The position numbers and the translations under genes were made by a program. A stretch of DNA of 64,000 nt from Musa acuminata AAA Group (Eukaryota; Streptophyta; Magnoliopsida; Zingiberales; Musaceae): positions 21,192,001 through 21,256,000 of the forward strand of contig NC_088331.1 in the NCBI RefSeq assembly GCF_036884655.1. The letters run 5' to 3'. The notes below the pieces were generated by a model. It was given only the letters and a program-made list of their open reading frames with translations. It did no database searches and had not been told where the DNA came from. Positions 33,429-46,179 of the stretch are shown in pieces. The stretch's first letter is position 1. Every line of letters starts with the position of its first letter.

Positions 33429-35600
33429 TGCTTTTCATGATGCACTTTTCTTTTTCTTTAAATTTTGTTGAAAATTATATTTTTAATAATTTAACAATGA
33501 AAATGCAAAAATATGATCATGCTTGTAATCTTGAAAATGATAATGAAAATTGCATGTCTTATGTTAATGCAAGATAGAAATCTAATGATTTTACACCTAG
33601 TGAGATTAATCTTATAGAAGCAAGAATGTATATTTTGATGATTTTCATATTGCTTTTCAATGACGATACATGGCTTTTGTCTGGAAGGCTTGATATTTTT
33701 CATTGTCTTCGTTTATTAAATATAATGTATGGTTTTGACATAAAAATAAAGATTTGAGCATGCTATTATAAAGTCAATCATAAATTAAAACTAAAGAAGT
33801 TTTAGGCATTTATAAGAATCATTCAAAATTATGTTCAATGAAACCTTGCTTAATGTTGCAATGAAAATATTAAAGTTATACTTGATGATTTCAGATTTGA
33901 CAAATGCTACACTTTAAATATGAATCATTCTTCAATCAGATTAAATGCTTCAATCATTTTCTATCTCTAAGAGTTCTCGATTTTGGTGAAATACAAGTGA
34001 TAAATTCATTTATGATATCTTGTAAATCACTTGAATTATGAATGAGTTTTTCTTTTTTATGATGTGTTAAAAGAATCACTTAAAAAGAAAATGTTTTTCC
34101 CATTTTATCGAGATTAATGATTTCATGATATTATGTGAATCTCGAAACTGATTTTGATGAAATAGTAATAACGTTATTCATGTTATAAATCTTAAAAATG
34201 ATAATATGCTTCATGTGATAATATGAATACATGAAACACTTATGATATTCTGTGTATTCATAAAATATTTATCTCATCATCCAATAACTCTTCTTGATAT
34301 TCCTTATGAGATGAAATGAAATAATGCATGAAATACAAATGAGGAGTTAATGATCATGCATAATAGGATGTAATGAATTCTAGATACCATCATTTGAATA
34401 TCTATGATCATGCTGCCAAAATGATATATCATGAATGCTTGAATATCATGTTTGATATGCTCATGATGATGATTGATTTTTCAGTATCATGCATAAATTT
34501 TTTGAAATGTAATGTTAATGAATTTGTGCATTGAAACTATAATGATGCACAAATAAGAATGATTACTTACCTTTGTCATGATTTAGAAATTGATGTAAAG
34601 GGTTTTTCCCTTGTTGACAATGACAAAGGGGGAGATAGCTAGTTTGCACAAGTCAAGAAGATGCAAAAACTTGATTGCTAACTTGCTTATTTCAAGAAGC
34701 AAAAGTTGTCTTCTTGAACATCACCATCTTGAATATCTCAAGAAGCAAGACTTGCAACTTGCACATTACAATAGGAAGCAATAATCATGAGCCTACACAA
34801 GAAAGTTATCTTGCATTTGCTTTCAAAGTTTTTTGCTAGCTTGTATATTGTGAAACTTGTACATCGTAAAAATTGCTAGCTCGTAGTCTAAAGAGAAGCG
34901 AAAAGCTGCTATCTCAAAAGAAGCAAATGTGCTATCTTGCCTATCTCAAGAGGCAAAAATGCTAACTTGCACTTCTAGCAAAACTTGACAAATTTGCATA
35001 TATCAAGAAGCAAGAGTTGCTTTCTTGAACATCTCTAGTTTGCTAGCTTGCATGATATAGAACTTGCTATCTTGAACATTACCAAAAGTGCTATCTTATA
35101 TGTTATAAAACTTGAATATCTAAAACTTGATAGCATGAATGTCCTAAGCATGATATAACACCTGCTAAATCTTCTAGCTCCAAGATTGCATGATGATAAA
35201 ACTTGATACTATGTTTTTCATGCAATGAGTTGAACCAATATAACAAACACTTGATTGTGATACTTCTCCTTTTTGTTGATGACAAAGGGGGAGAAGTATG
35301 TTGATGACATGACATGTGATGCATAAGTTTATGCATAAGTTCATGTTGACGTGTTGCAAGTATTCATGATGAATATTGCAATGACTTGAATTCAGTGTGA
35401 ATTCAAGGTTCTATCAATATGGCATATTGATAGGGGGAGTTTGTTTAAACTCCGGGAGTTAAGGTTAACTCCGTTTATGATGACATGTTGCTTAGATTTT
35501 TTAATCTAAGAGGTTCTATCAATATGGCATATTGATAGGGGGAGTTTGTTTAAACTCCGGGAGTTAAGTTTAACTCCGTCATCAAGTAGTTGTCATCATC
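33429..35600 (+). other. non-coding 3' internal region of the young element
   Basis: About 2.2 kb of AT-rich DNA with no pol homology. 34620-35130 holds degenerate repeats of 'tcaagaagcaa' and 'ttgctagcttgc'. A unit of about 107 bp (35404-35510 and 35511-35600) is duplicated around 'tctatcaatatggcatattg' and 'ttaaactccgggagttaa', both palindromic. Tracts with GGGGGAG recur near 34628, 35288, 35430, 35537 and at the true polypurine tract. Confidence 0.8.
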
Positions 35601-35614
35601 AAAAAGGGGGAGAT
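35601..35614 (+). promoter_or_regulatory. polypurine tract of the young element
   Basis: AAAAAGGGGGAGAT immediately before the 3' LTR. The same tract precedes the LTR at 43166 and, on the minus strand, follows those ending at 56661 and 62973. Confidence 0.88.
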
Positions 35615-38283
35615 TGTTGAATCTCGTATTTTGATGATGAAACTACTTATGATTTAATCTGCGTTTTGAGTGACGCAGGATGCTTCGATCAGGATGAGAC
35701 AATTAAAGCAGGAAAATCATGTTGTGCCGAAGGAACATGTCAGAAGATTGGACGTCGGGCCGGTGGATCGGTCGACGTATCGACAGAAGGCTTCGGGCCG
35801 TGAACTCGGGCATCGGGCCAAGAAGAGCGGGTATTGTGCCAAGGATATCGGAGTTGCGGAGTCAACTGGCCGATTGGGCAATAGGCTGCACGAGAGGACG
35901 ATGCGCCGAAGAATCGGACGAAGCGTCGAGGGACCAATGACATGTCGGACAACTTGGTTAATTGCTTAGGATTAATTGTCTCGATTGAAGTTTTGTTTTA
36001 AGTGTGCAGGATTAACTACGATGAGAGTAAGACAAGCAGCAGGAGTTGCGCCGGAGTCAAGATCATGATCACGTTGGGAGTTCGAGAGTTCGACGGAAGT
36101 TCGGACGGTCGTCGGAGGTTCAGAGAGAACAGATCCGAGAAGTCCAGAAGCTTGCCAAGCGAAGCTCGTCGGAACTCGCCAAGTGGATCGTCGCAAAGTC
36201 CAGGAGTATGCCGGATGTCCGCAGAAGGATCACCGAGGGTTATCGGTTGATCGACGGAAGTTGGCAGGAAACTCGCCGGAAGAAGCGATTGACGCATCGG
36301 AGCAAGCTGCAGAAGTTGTCTTAGTGATAATCGTAGTTAGCACGATGATTAAGCATGAAAATGGGAGGTGATCTCATTAGCTTAATCTTGGGGCAATTGG
36401 GCCCCTGAAAAGATTCAAAGTGGGTCGAATGGAGTGAACCATTCGGACCCTGATTGCACCAGGAGGTGCAACCGCCCCAGCCAGGAGGTGCAACCGCCTG
36501 GGCTGTGGGGTTGAGAGGTGCAACCGCCCCAGCCAGGAGGTGCAACCGCCTGGGCTGTGGGGCTGGGAGGTGCAACCGCCCCAGCCAGGAGGTGCAACCG
36601 CCAGGGCTGCACGGCTGGGAGGTGCAACCGCCCCAGCCAAGAGGTTGCACCGCCAGAGCTCAAGTTCCGAGCTCTGCCAGGCGATGCAACCACCAAGCTC
36701 AGTCTTCGAGCTTTGGCAGAGTGGTGCATCAGCCTGAGCTCAGTCTCGAGCTTTGCCAGGTGATGAATTCACCAAGCTCAGTCTTCGAGCTATGGCAGAA
36801 TGGTGCATCAGCTTGAGCTCAGTTTGGAGCTCTGCCAAGTGATGCAACCACCAAGCTCAGATTTCGAGCTCTGCCAGGTGATGCAACCACCAAGCTCAGT
36901 CTTCGAGCTCTGCCAGGTGATGCAACCATCGAGCTCAGTCTTCGAGCTCTGGCAGAGAAGAAGCAATCGGCATAGCTCAGTCTTCGAGCTCTGCCAGGCG
37001 GTGCCACCTCTCCAGTTGAGAGGTGCAACCGCCTGATCCCAGAAATTCTGGGATTAGATCGATTTGATCGTTTTGAGCTCGAATTTTGAATTGGGTTGGG
37101 GCCTATAAATACCCCACCCATTCAGCACTGAAAAGATACAGACCTATACCGAAATTGTGATCTTTTCTGTGATTCTAAAGAGCTCAAAAGTGTTGTAAAG
37201 CCTTGAGTCTCCTCCTTCTGTTCTTCAAGTTTTCAACTGTAAAGTGAGGAGAGAAAGGTCTGTAAAGGTTGTCTCCTAAGCCTGTCAAAAGGAGAGAAAC
37301 TGTAAGAGGGAAGTTTGGCCTTCGCCCATTGAAGGAAGGCAGCTAGTTGACGTCGGCAACCTCATCGGTGGAGGAAGCCAAAAGTGGAGTAGGTCAAGGC
37401 TGACCGAACCACTCTAAATCTCTGGTTTGCGTTTATTTTCGAGCACTTTATCATTACTGCAAACCTCCCTCATCACTACTGCTCTCTGCGCTTTCACGAA
37501 CAAGTTCTAAGTGCTGTTCTTCCAAATCTGCATTCAGACGTAAACTTGTATTTTCGTACATTACAGTTTACGTTTACGTTTGATTCTGCAGAACTGTTTT
37601 CCGCGCTTTTACGAACGAGCTTCCTTGCAGTTTACGCTTACATTTTAATCCTATTAATAACTGCAATCTGTCCTCTACGATTTTACGAACAAGTTTCAAC
37701 ATTTAGACGTAAAACTGCATTCGGACGTAAATCGGCTTTCTTCGCTCAATCATCAGATTTCAGTTTACGTTTACGTCTTGATTTCAACTGCATACTGCCT
37801 TCTGCGAATATACAAACGAGTTTCAAAGTTTAGACGTAAATCTGCGTCTAGACGTAAAACTGCGTTTAGACGTAAAACTGCGTTTAGACGTAAATCTGCG
37901 TTTAGACGTAAAACTGCGTTTAGACGTAAAACTGCGTTTAGACGTAAATCTGCGTTTAGACGTAAAACTACGTTTAGACGTAAAACTGCGTTTAGACGTA
38001 AATCTGCGTTTAGACGTAAATCTGCATTTAGACGCAAAACTGCGCTTAGACGCAAAACTGCGCTTAGACGCAAAACTGCGCTTAGACGCAATCTGCGCTT
38101 AGACGCAAAACTGCGCTTAGACGCAATCTGCGCTTAGACGCAAACTGCACTTAGATACAAACTGAGAATTTGCTTTTGCATCATAATCGTTTTTGAACGA
38201 ACGCAGCTTTTTGTTTATAAATTATTATAAGATTTCCGCTGCACTAATTCACCCCCCCCCTCTTAGTGCTCTTGATCCTAACA
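35615..38283 (+). repeat. 3' LTR of the young family R element
   Basis: Same length as the 5' LTR with five substitutions. Holds the same arrays (18-bp array at 37828-38164; U3 arrays 36460-37014), TATA box at 37104-37111 and C9 run at 38252-38260. Confidence 0.96.
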
Positions 38284-38288
38284 CAATC

Positions 38289-39000
38289 TGGAGCGTTAAC
38301 CGAGAAAAAGAGCCATAAGGAGAGACTCACAGTGACAGAAACCCACATTAATGTTCTTGAAGTGAGTTTGGAGGAACTCTACTAAGGCCAATGAAGGCTT
38401 CTTGGGGTAGAGAGCTTGCAAGAAGAAGTTGAATATCAAATCGACAAGGTTGAGTCCCTAGTTGATCGACTGACGGAAAACATTAAAGACTCCGTGCAAC
38501 ATTTGCACGAACTCATGGTGGAACTCACTTCCAGAGTGACATTGCTCACAAGAGCACTAAATGTGAGAGGAAGCAACACCCATGTTGCACTGCCATAAAA
38601 CTTGAGGGCATCTGAGCCTCATTGCTATAGGGGTGCCAAGGGTGCAAAGAAGCTCGAGAATATCTTGTTTGACATGGAACAATACTTTCGAGCTATAAGG
38701 ATCGATTATGAGGATACCAAAGTTTCGATAGCAACCATGTATGTGAACGGAGATGCAAAACTTTAGTGACGAACTCGTTGGAGGAGATCCAACAAGGTCG
38801 GTGTCGAGTGGACACATGGGAGGACTTGAAGCGGGAGTTAAGAACTCAGTTCCTACCCGAGAACATAGAGTTTATTTCAAAGAGGAAGCTAAGACAACTT
38901 TGTCAAAATACTTCCATTCAGGACTACGTGAAGTAATTTTTTGCACTAATGCTAGATATGCAGGACATGTCGAAAAGGGATAAGCGGTTTAGCTTCCTCG
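38289..39000 (+). pseudogene. gypsy gag, second piece
   Basis: Continues the frame left at 29710 after the family R element and its target duplication. Decayed, with many stops. Recognisable pieces are SDELVGGDPTRSVSSGHMGG and, in another frame near 38940-38995, LMLDMQDMSKRDKRFSFLV. It breaks at CCTCG (38996-39000), the target of the solo LTR. Confidence 0.65.
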
Positions 39001-40285
39001 TGTTAGGATCATAAACGACACTAAAAGGGGGGAATTAGTACTTTCAATAAAACGTTGGTTTGAAAAATTTTGTTCGATGAAGCCATATTGAAAATGCATT
39101 TAAACTTAGAGTACAAGTAAGAGTAGTAGACAGTTTAATAAATAAGTAATGATAATAAAAAGCAGAACAAAAATTGCACATCGAGTTTATAGTGGTTTGG
39201 TCGTCGTGACCTACATCCACTCCCGATTCCTCTTCCGTCGAGGTCATCGACATTCACTAATGATTTTCTTTCAATTGGCGAAGACCAACTACCCTTTGTA
39301 CAACTCTTTCTCTTTTTCATAGGCTCAGGAGAGAACCTTTACACCTCTCTCTTTTACACTTAGACCTCATTTCTCCCTTTAGAAGAACTTATAAACACTA
39401 GGAGGAAGTGACTCTATACTTAGAGATTACAACTCCTTTTTATAAGGATTCTTTTTCCCTTTTTACTCTTTTTCTTGCTTACCCAATTAAGAATTAGTGG
39501 GGTATTTATAGACCTCAAATGACTTCAAAAAGTGGAGCCAAAATTCAAATACCTAGGTTTTCGAGGTACTAGTGGTACTACCGCCAGTACTGGGCGGTAT
39601 TATCGCCTGCAGTAGTGACATTGGGCGATACCACCGCTTGACATAGTTTGAGAGATTGTGTCTAGACGGTACCACCGCCGGGTCTTCCGAAAGAAGTACA
39701 TTTCGTACTTTTCCAGCTCACAAGCGATTCCACCGCTTGTTTTGGCAATGCCACTTCTTAACCCATCTATGGGTCACTGAATGGTCGTTCCAATGGGCCC
39801 AACTCATCCTCGATTAAGGCCCAATGGGCCCCTAATGAGTTGGCATAGTTACACTCAAAACTAACTTAATTATGACCTAACCTACTTCGATCAAGACACA
39901 ACCGATTACAAACACAAATACTATGTTGTCCGGCATATCATTAGTTTATCCGACGCTTCGTCCGAACCTTCGGCGCACCATCATCTCCTTCGGCATATTA
40001 CTCGACCATCGACATGTTGACCTCTCGCAACATCCGATTTTCTTGGTGCAATATCCGATCTCTGGCCCGCTGCTCGAACTCATGGAATGAAGTCCTTCCT
40101 GTACGTCGACCAGTCCTCTGGCCCGATGTCTAATCTTCTAATGTGTTTCACATCGGCCCAATGTTTAATTCTCTTACTTCAATCGATTTGCCTTTCCATG
40201 ATTGAAGTTAGTCTTACGTCACTCAAATGCTGATTAGATCATAACTTCATCAATTGATTTCATCATCAAAATTTGAGATTTAATA
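39001..40285 (-). repeat. family R solo LTR
   Basis: Starts TGTTAGGATCATAAACGACAC and ends GAGATTTAATA (expected GAGATTCAACA). It is flanked by CCTCG (38996-39000) and CCTTG (40286-40290), a target duplication with one C-to-T change. No internal region or second LTR, so it arose by recombination between two LTRs. Contains the usual tRNA-adjacent G-run, the 'ggtcgtcgtgacctacatcc' block and GGCGGTA-type repeats (39580-39690). Confidence 0.85.
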
Positions 40286-40290
40286 CCTTG

Positions 40291-42461
40291 ATGGCTTGAA
40301 GTCGTAGGCACAACATGAACTGCATTGAAGGAATGTCACCGATGTGATCGAGGCAATTGCGGCCGCGGAAAGGCTCACTAACTTTGTTTTCTCGGAGAAC
40401 TCAGGAAAAAAGAAACAATCTTCAGGAAATCACCCACCAAAATTTTCTCTAGGGAAGGAGTTGGGGACAAAGGAATAAGAGTTCCCACAAAGGGCTAAGC
40501 TCAAAAGGCAAGAGCTCAAAACCTGGCGAATGCTTCTTGTGTGGAGGACCGCATATGGTGAGGAAGTACCCACAGAAACAAGCACTCAATGCCTTAATAG
40601 CTTCAATCCACCCCCCCAAATTGGACAAGGGCAAGGCCATTGCCATTAGTTTGAGTAGTTCAGAATCCAGTAGTGACGACGAGGAGTTGTAAGGATTTCG
40701 GATAGGAGCAATGCGTTTGTTGAATGTGTTGCGAGGTTAAGTGGGGGAGAACTTGAAGACGAAGCCATAGAAAGCAGCGAGTAGTGAGCTGACGTACGTG
40801 GACATCAAGCTCAATGGTCGAACAACCTGTGCGATGGTGGACACGGGCGCTACTCATAATTTCATTACTGATAGAGAAGCAAGGTAACTCAGGCTAAACT
40901 TGGAGAAGAACCCAAGTCGGATGAAGGCAGTGAACTCAGAGGCTAAGCAAATCTTCCAACTAGCAAAGGCGGTACCCATCAAGATCGAGACATGAAGCGA
41001 AAGAGCAAATGTGATGGTGGTGCCATTAGACGACTTCGAAGTGATTCTCGGAATGAAGTACATGCATGCGACAAAGTTGGTGCCAATGTTGTTCCTAAAC
41101 TCCCTATGCCTAATGGAAGGTGACGATCCCTGTGTGGTTCTTGTTTCTCAAGGAGGAGCTAAGGACTCACAACAAATATCAATATTACAACTAAAGAATG
41201 GGGTGCGAAAAGGTGATTTAACCTTCGTGGCTATTGTAAAGCTGGAGCCACTTGACGGGGAGGCCATTCATGAACCTACTTTAGTGGCAAACATTTTAAA
41301 GGAGTTCACATACGTCATGCTGCCTGAGTTATCGAAAACTTTGCCATTATGCAGAGGTGTGGATCATCAAATCAAACTGGAGCCGGGAGTGAAGCCTCGA
41401 GCGAGACCATCATACCGCATGACTCCTCCAGAGATGGTAGAGCTTAAGAAGCAATTTGATGAACTGCTAATGATGGTCTCATTTGTAGTTCAAAGCAACA
41501 TCCGGAGCTCCAGTCATCTTCTAAAAGAAACAAGATGGGAGCATTTGATTATGTGTTGATTATCGAGCCCTAAACAAGGTGAGGTGATGAACAAGTATTC
41601 CATCCCGTTCATTGCGGACTTGTTCGACCAACTAGGTGAAGTAAAATATTTTTTAAAACTTGACCTTCGGTCGGGGTACTGGTTGGTGCACATTGCTGAA
41701 GGCAATGAAGTGAAGACCACCTGTGTAATCAGGTATGGAGTATTTGAGTTCTTGGTGATGCCTTTTGGCTTAACCAACGCTAAAACCATATTATGTACTC
41801 TCATGAACTAACTATTCAAGGAGTATTTGGACAAGTTTGTGGTCGTCTACTTAGATGACATCATCATCTATAATGAAACACTTAAGGAGCATGTCGAGTA
41901 CATTCGAACAATTTTTAAGGTCCTTAGGGAGAACACATTGTTCGTGAAAAGGGAGAAGTGTTACTTTGCTCAGACGAAGATTTTGTTCTTGGGGTACCGA
42001 ATTGGTGATGGTTCTATTTGGATGGATAAATCAAAGGTGCAAGCTATGACGGAATGGCGAACACTAAAGAAGGTGGCGGAGCTGAGATCCTTCCTTGGTT
42101 TCATCAACTACTATCATGCTTTATAGTTGAGTATTCAAAGCACGCAGCTCCACTGATGGAGTTGTTGAAGAAGGAACAACTTTGGTGATGGTCCAACAAA
42201 TGTGAAGTGGAATTCCAAGATCTAATGTCTACTGTGTTGGAAGAAACATTACTCAAATTATCGGACTATAGGAAGCCCTTCGAAGTCCATATAGATGCTT
42301 TGGACTTTGCTATTGGGGGAGTACTCATGTAGGAGGGTCATCCGTGGCCTACGAAAGTCGTAAGCTCAACGAGATTGAGCTGCGGTATTTGGTGCATGAG
42401 AAGGATATGACAACGGTGGTCCACTATTTACGAGTTTGGCGACACTACCTTCTTTATAAAA
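40291..42461 (+). pseudogene. gypsy gag end, protease, reverse transcriptase and partial RNase H
   Basis: Gag resumes after the solo LTR (reading VTDVIEAIAAAERLTNFV) and shows a Gag zinc-knuckle remnant FLCGGPHMVRKYPQKQALNA near 40530-40590. Protease has MVDTGATHNFITDREAR near 40830-40880. Reverse transcriptase (about 41390-42130) keeps LKLDLRSGYW, EFLVMPFGLTNA and the catalytic VVVYLDDIIIY near 41840-41870. RNase H starts (PFEVHIDALDFAIGGVLM), then homology stops near 42461. Several stops and frame changes interrupt it. This is a dead Ty3/gypsy polyprotein without integrase. Confidence 0.85.
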
Positions 42462-43165
42462 TTGTATTCTTCTCTTCTTTTTGACAAGGACAAAGGGGAA
42501 GATAGCTAGCTAGCTTGTACAAGTCAAGAAGATGCAAAGACATGCTAGCTTGCTCATCTCAAAAGAGAAGCAAAGATTGCTAACTTATATATTTCAAGAA
42601 GCAAAAGTTGTTTTCTTGAACATCTCAATATTGCTAGCTTATATTTTTTTTAATGATGTAAATTTTTTTTGCTAGCTTACATGATGTAGAAATTGCTATC
42701 TTGAACATCACTAAGAATTGCTAGCTTGCAATCTCAAGAGAAGCAAAAGTGCTAACTTGCCTATCTCAAGAAGCAAAACATGCTAACTTACAAAATTTAT
42801 GATTTTGCACATCTTCAAAATTAACGATGATTTGGTGATTATGCATATTGTAAGTTGATGAACAAATTTGCTAGTTGTATGTTATAAAGCTTGCATGATG
42901 ATAAAACTTGATATTATGTTTATTATGCAATGATATGAAATATAATGTCTAAACACTTGAAAGTTATACTTCTCCTTTTTGTTATGACAAAGGGGGAGAA
43001 GTATAATCATGTTATGCATGATGACGTGTTGCAAATATTCATGATGAAATTTTTAATGACTTGAATTCAGCTTGAATTCAAGGTTCTATCAATATGACAT
43101 ATTGATAGGGGGAGTTAAGGTTAACTCCATCATCAATTGGTTGTCATCATAAAAAAGGGGGAGAT
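42462..43165 (+). mobile_element. family R internal 3' remnant
   Basis: Resembles 34610-35614: 'gacaaaggggaagatagcta', repeats of 'tcaagaagcaaaa' and 'ttgctagctt', 'cttctcctttttgttatgac', then a palindromic 'tctatcaatatgacatattg' and the polypurine tract AAAAAAGGGGGAGAT (43151-43165). The element's 5' part is lost at the junction with the gypsy element. Confidence 0.78.
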
Positions 43166-44675
43166 TGTTGAATCTCGTATTTTGATGATTAAACCAATTG
43201 ATAAGTATTTATGATTTAATCTGTGTTTTAAGCGACCAGGATGCTTCGATTAGGGAGAGACATTTAAAGCAGGAAGAATCAACTTGGGCTGGAGAAACAT
43301 GTTAGAAGATTGGACGTCGCGCTAAAGGATCGATCGACGTATCGATAGAAGGCTTCAGGCCATGGATTCAGGCATCGGGCCAAGAAGAGTGGATATTGCG
43401 CCAAGGATATCGGAGTTGCGGAGTCAGTTGATCGATTAAGCAATAGGCCACAAGAGAGGACGATGCATCGAAAAATTGGACGAAGCGTCGATGGACCAAT
43501 GACATGCCGGACAACATGATTCAAGCTTAGTAATAATTGTCTAGATCGAAGTATATTTTACGTGTGCAGGATTAACTACGATAGCAATGCATGAAGCAAA
43601 ATGAAGTCCCGGAGTCAAGAACGCGATTTCGTTAGGAGCTCGAGAGTTCATCGGAGGTCCAGACGTTCGTCGGAAGTTCTGTCGGAACCAACCGAGAAGT
43701 CCAGGACCTTGCCAAAGAAGATTATCAGAACTTGCCAAGAAGATCGTCATAAAGTCTAGGAGCTTGTCGGGAGTCCGTTGGAACATTGCCGAGAGATCGT
43801 CGGAAGTTCGCCGGAAGATCGTCGGAAGCTCGTCGGAAGAAACTAGACTTACGAACTTGTTTAGCTTAGGAAACGTCTTAGAATTCATAGTTAGCACATA
43901 ATTGGGATTGGAATTGGGTCATCCTAATTAGGGGCAGTTGGGCCCATGTAAGAACTATGTTGGGCCCAATGAAAAGGCCCAAACAATGCCCCAAGAGGTG
44001 ACACCGTTGTGGCACAGTCTCCGAGACTATGTCAGGCGGTGGTACCGTCGGTCTGGGCAGTGGTACCACCCAGACACAACCTCTGAGAGGTTACAGGCGG
44101 TGGTACCACCAGTCTAGGTAGTGGTACCGCCCAGCACAGCCTCCCAGGCGGTGGTACCGCCACCACCGCAGACTGGGCGGTGGTACCGCCTAGTGCAGTG
44201 TCAATGTCAGACTGACATTGGCGGTGGTATCGCCCAGCATAGGCGGTGGTACCGTCCGAACCCGGGATGAGATGTTTTTAAGCTCCAAGTTTGAATCAAC
44301 TGGAGGTCTATAAATACCCCTCTCATCCCTAGTTAATATACATAAGACTTGAGAGTAAAAATAGAAAGAAATATTGCTGCAATCTTGTGTGAACTCCTCT
44401 CAAAAGTTCTAAGTGTTAGAATAGTTTGAGAGAGGAGTAAGTGTGGGTGTAATGGTTATCTCCTAAACCCAGTAAAAGGAGAATCGAGTTGTAAAAGGTA
44501 GTTGGTCTTCCCCTATTGAAGGAAGATCGATAGTGGATGCCGGTGGCCTCGATGGAAGAGGAAGCGATGAAGTGGATGTAGGTCACGATGACCGAACCAC
44601 TATAAAATCTGGTTTGCGTTTTCTTCTTGCAATTTACTTTTATAGCAAACCGCCTTTTCTCCTTACTGTGCTTTT
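43166..44675 (+). repeat. family R 3' LTR, interrupted by copia
   Basis: Starts TGTTGAATCTCG after its polypurine tract. It has a GGCGGTGGTACCGCC-rich U3 (43985-44265), TATA box at 44309-44316 and the 'aggtcacgatgaccgaacca' block, then is cut at 44675 in the transcribed part by the copia LTR. The remainder should lie beyond the window. Confidence 0.85.
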
Positions 44676-46168
44676 TGTTAGGAAATCTTGGGGGCGACAT
44701 CATATATACAGCGGAAGAACAAGAAAACAAAATCCCCGATTCCCAAAGAGATGTTCATCGTCGTGCGAAGATTGGTGCGCAAAATCCGTGAAACTTAAAA
44801 CTGCGTATAGAGTAGATTGTGTTACCTAGGGAGATCGTATATCCCTATTTCCTTGCAGATCCTTAGGAGAGGGTGAAGGAGGTCAAGCGTCCTCTCTAGC
44901 GGTGATCCACACAGCAGGGTTGCGACGACGCTCCTCAAAACTCCATGCCTGCTCTGAGGTGGAGAGGGAGAGGAGAATAGGAAAGGCAAGCAAAGGCTCT
45001 AGCCTATGAGGCTCTGAATCCCTCCTATTTATAGAGGTCCCATGTCAAACCCTAATGAGTCCTCCCCTAGTGGGTATTGGATCTGCATCCAATAAGACAA
45101 GGGCTCCGTCGGATATCTCATATTCGAACCTCTACTCATCGCAATGCCTACCATATGTGTGTGACCCTCTAGGCCCAATATTGAGCTGGCCGTGAGTCAT
45201 ACCTATCAGAACTCCTTCTAACTTAGTGAATTATTATCTCTGTAATAATTCACTTGACTCATCGACTACGGATGTACTAGGCCACTACTCTGTAGTCCCT
45301 AGACGATACAAGAGAATCCAATCCATTGGACCTGTCTATCCTCAGTTACCGTGTATCTATAGTCCCTCATCCATCTAATATCCCAGAGACCGTATATCGA
45401 GCATGGTGCTGTCAGACCCATACGGTTTCTACTCGAGTCTTGCTCTAATCGGATTCTTTCGGAGAACTCTTTCTCTCTCAACCTGAATGACCTTGGCTAG
45501 GGATTTGTCTGAGCAAGAACACATGGGATATTCCTCTCATGACGCCGAGAGTGGATGATCCTCTATCGACACTTAATAGCCCTCGTAAGGTCGACTACCA
45601 CTCCTAATGACCAGCTGTACTAGATCCGGGACAACCAAACCTATAAGTCTAGTATCAAAGAGTGGAGCACTCATATAGGACATCCTTGGTGTCTCAAGTC
45701 TAAGGACCAGATACACCACCAGGACTATGAAATTGTTGTCTGACAATAAGGCATCATCAACCATCCAGCATTCCGTAAGCGGATCAATCAGTGAACTCAT
45801 TCTCCAATGAGCACCTGTACTGTATCCCTAGTGTCCATACATGAGCAGCTATGAGACCAGTTGCATCCATTATGTGGATGGGTATACAACACACCAGTCT
45901 GTTTGGTTATCACGATGTCCCTCTCGAGTAACCTATGACCGGGATTATTTAGGATCTGTGTTTAAAGGTGAATCGATCTCATTATCGTGATCTCATCACG
46001 ATCCGATTTCCATTGCACAAATCCAAGGACATCACAATATATATATGCATATATGCAATAGTTATAAAGTGATATACGCCAAAATATAATAAGTAAAAAG
46101 ATTTTGTATCAAGTCACATGTGTCATCCATCACTCACGTGATTGACTTGTTGGGCACCTATGACTAGT
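44676..46168 (-). repeat. 3' LTR of the Angela/BARE-like copia
   Basis: Left edge TGTTAGGAAATCTTGGGG is clear where the family R LTR stops. The right edge is placed by the purine tract CAAGTGGGAGAT on the minus strand (46169-46180). Its exact terminal bases are uncertain because the partner LTR is outside the window. Confidence 0.65.
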
Positions 46169-46179
46169 AATCTCCCACT

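Larger units (their letters stand above)
29711..38283 (+). mobile_element. young Gag-only long-LTR retrotransposon (family R)
   Basis: Complete element of 8573 bp with LTRs 29711-32379 and 35615-38283, each 2669 bp. The perfect target duplication CAATC lies at 29706-29710 and 38284-38288. The primer site TGGTATCAGAGC is at 32382-32393 and the polypurine tract AAAAAGGGGGAGAT at 35601-35614. I count five base differences and no indels between the LTRs (30710, 31069, 31685, 32068, 32102 against the +5904 positions), about 0.2%. The internal region (3235 bp) encodes only a Gag-like protein (32430-33428). There is no protease, integrase, reverse transcriptase or RNase H, so its enzymes must come from elsewhere. 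The Gag type is copia-like (UBN2). Confidence 0.95.
28687..42461 (+). mobile_element. old Ty3/gypsy retrotransposon, twice interrupted and truncated
   Basis: Order on the plus strand: LTR, primer site, gag (from 29542), protease, reverse transcriptase and part of RNase H. It is interrupted in gag by the family R element at 29711-38283 and by a solo LTR at 39001-40285. Removing both restores a continuous if decayed gag reading. It ends abruptly near 42461 against family R internal sequence, so integrase and the 3' LTR are missing. Confidence 0.82.
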
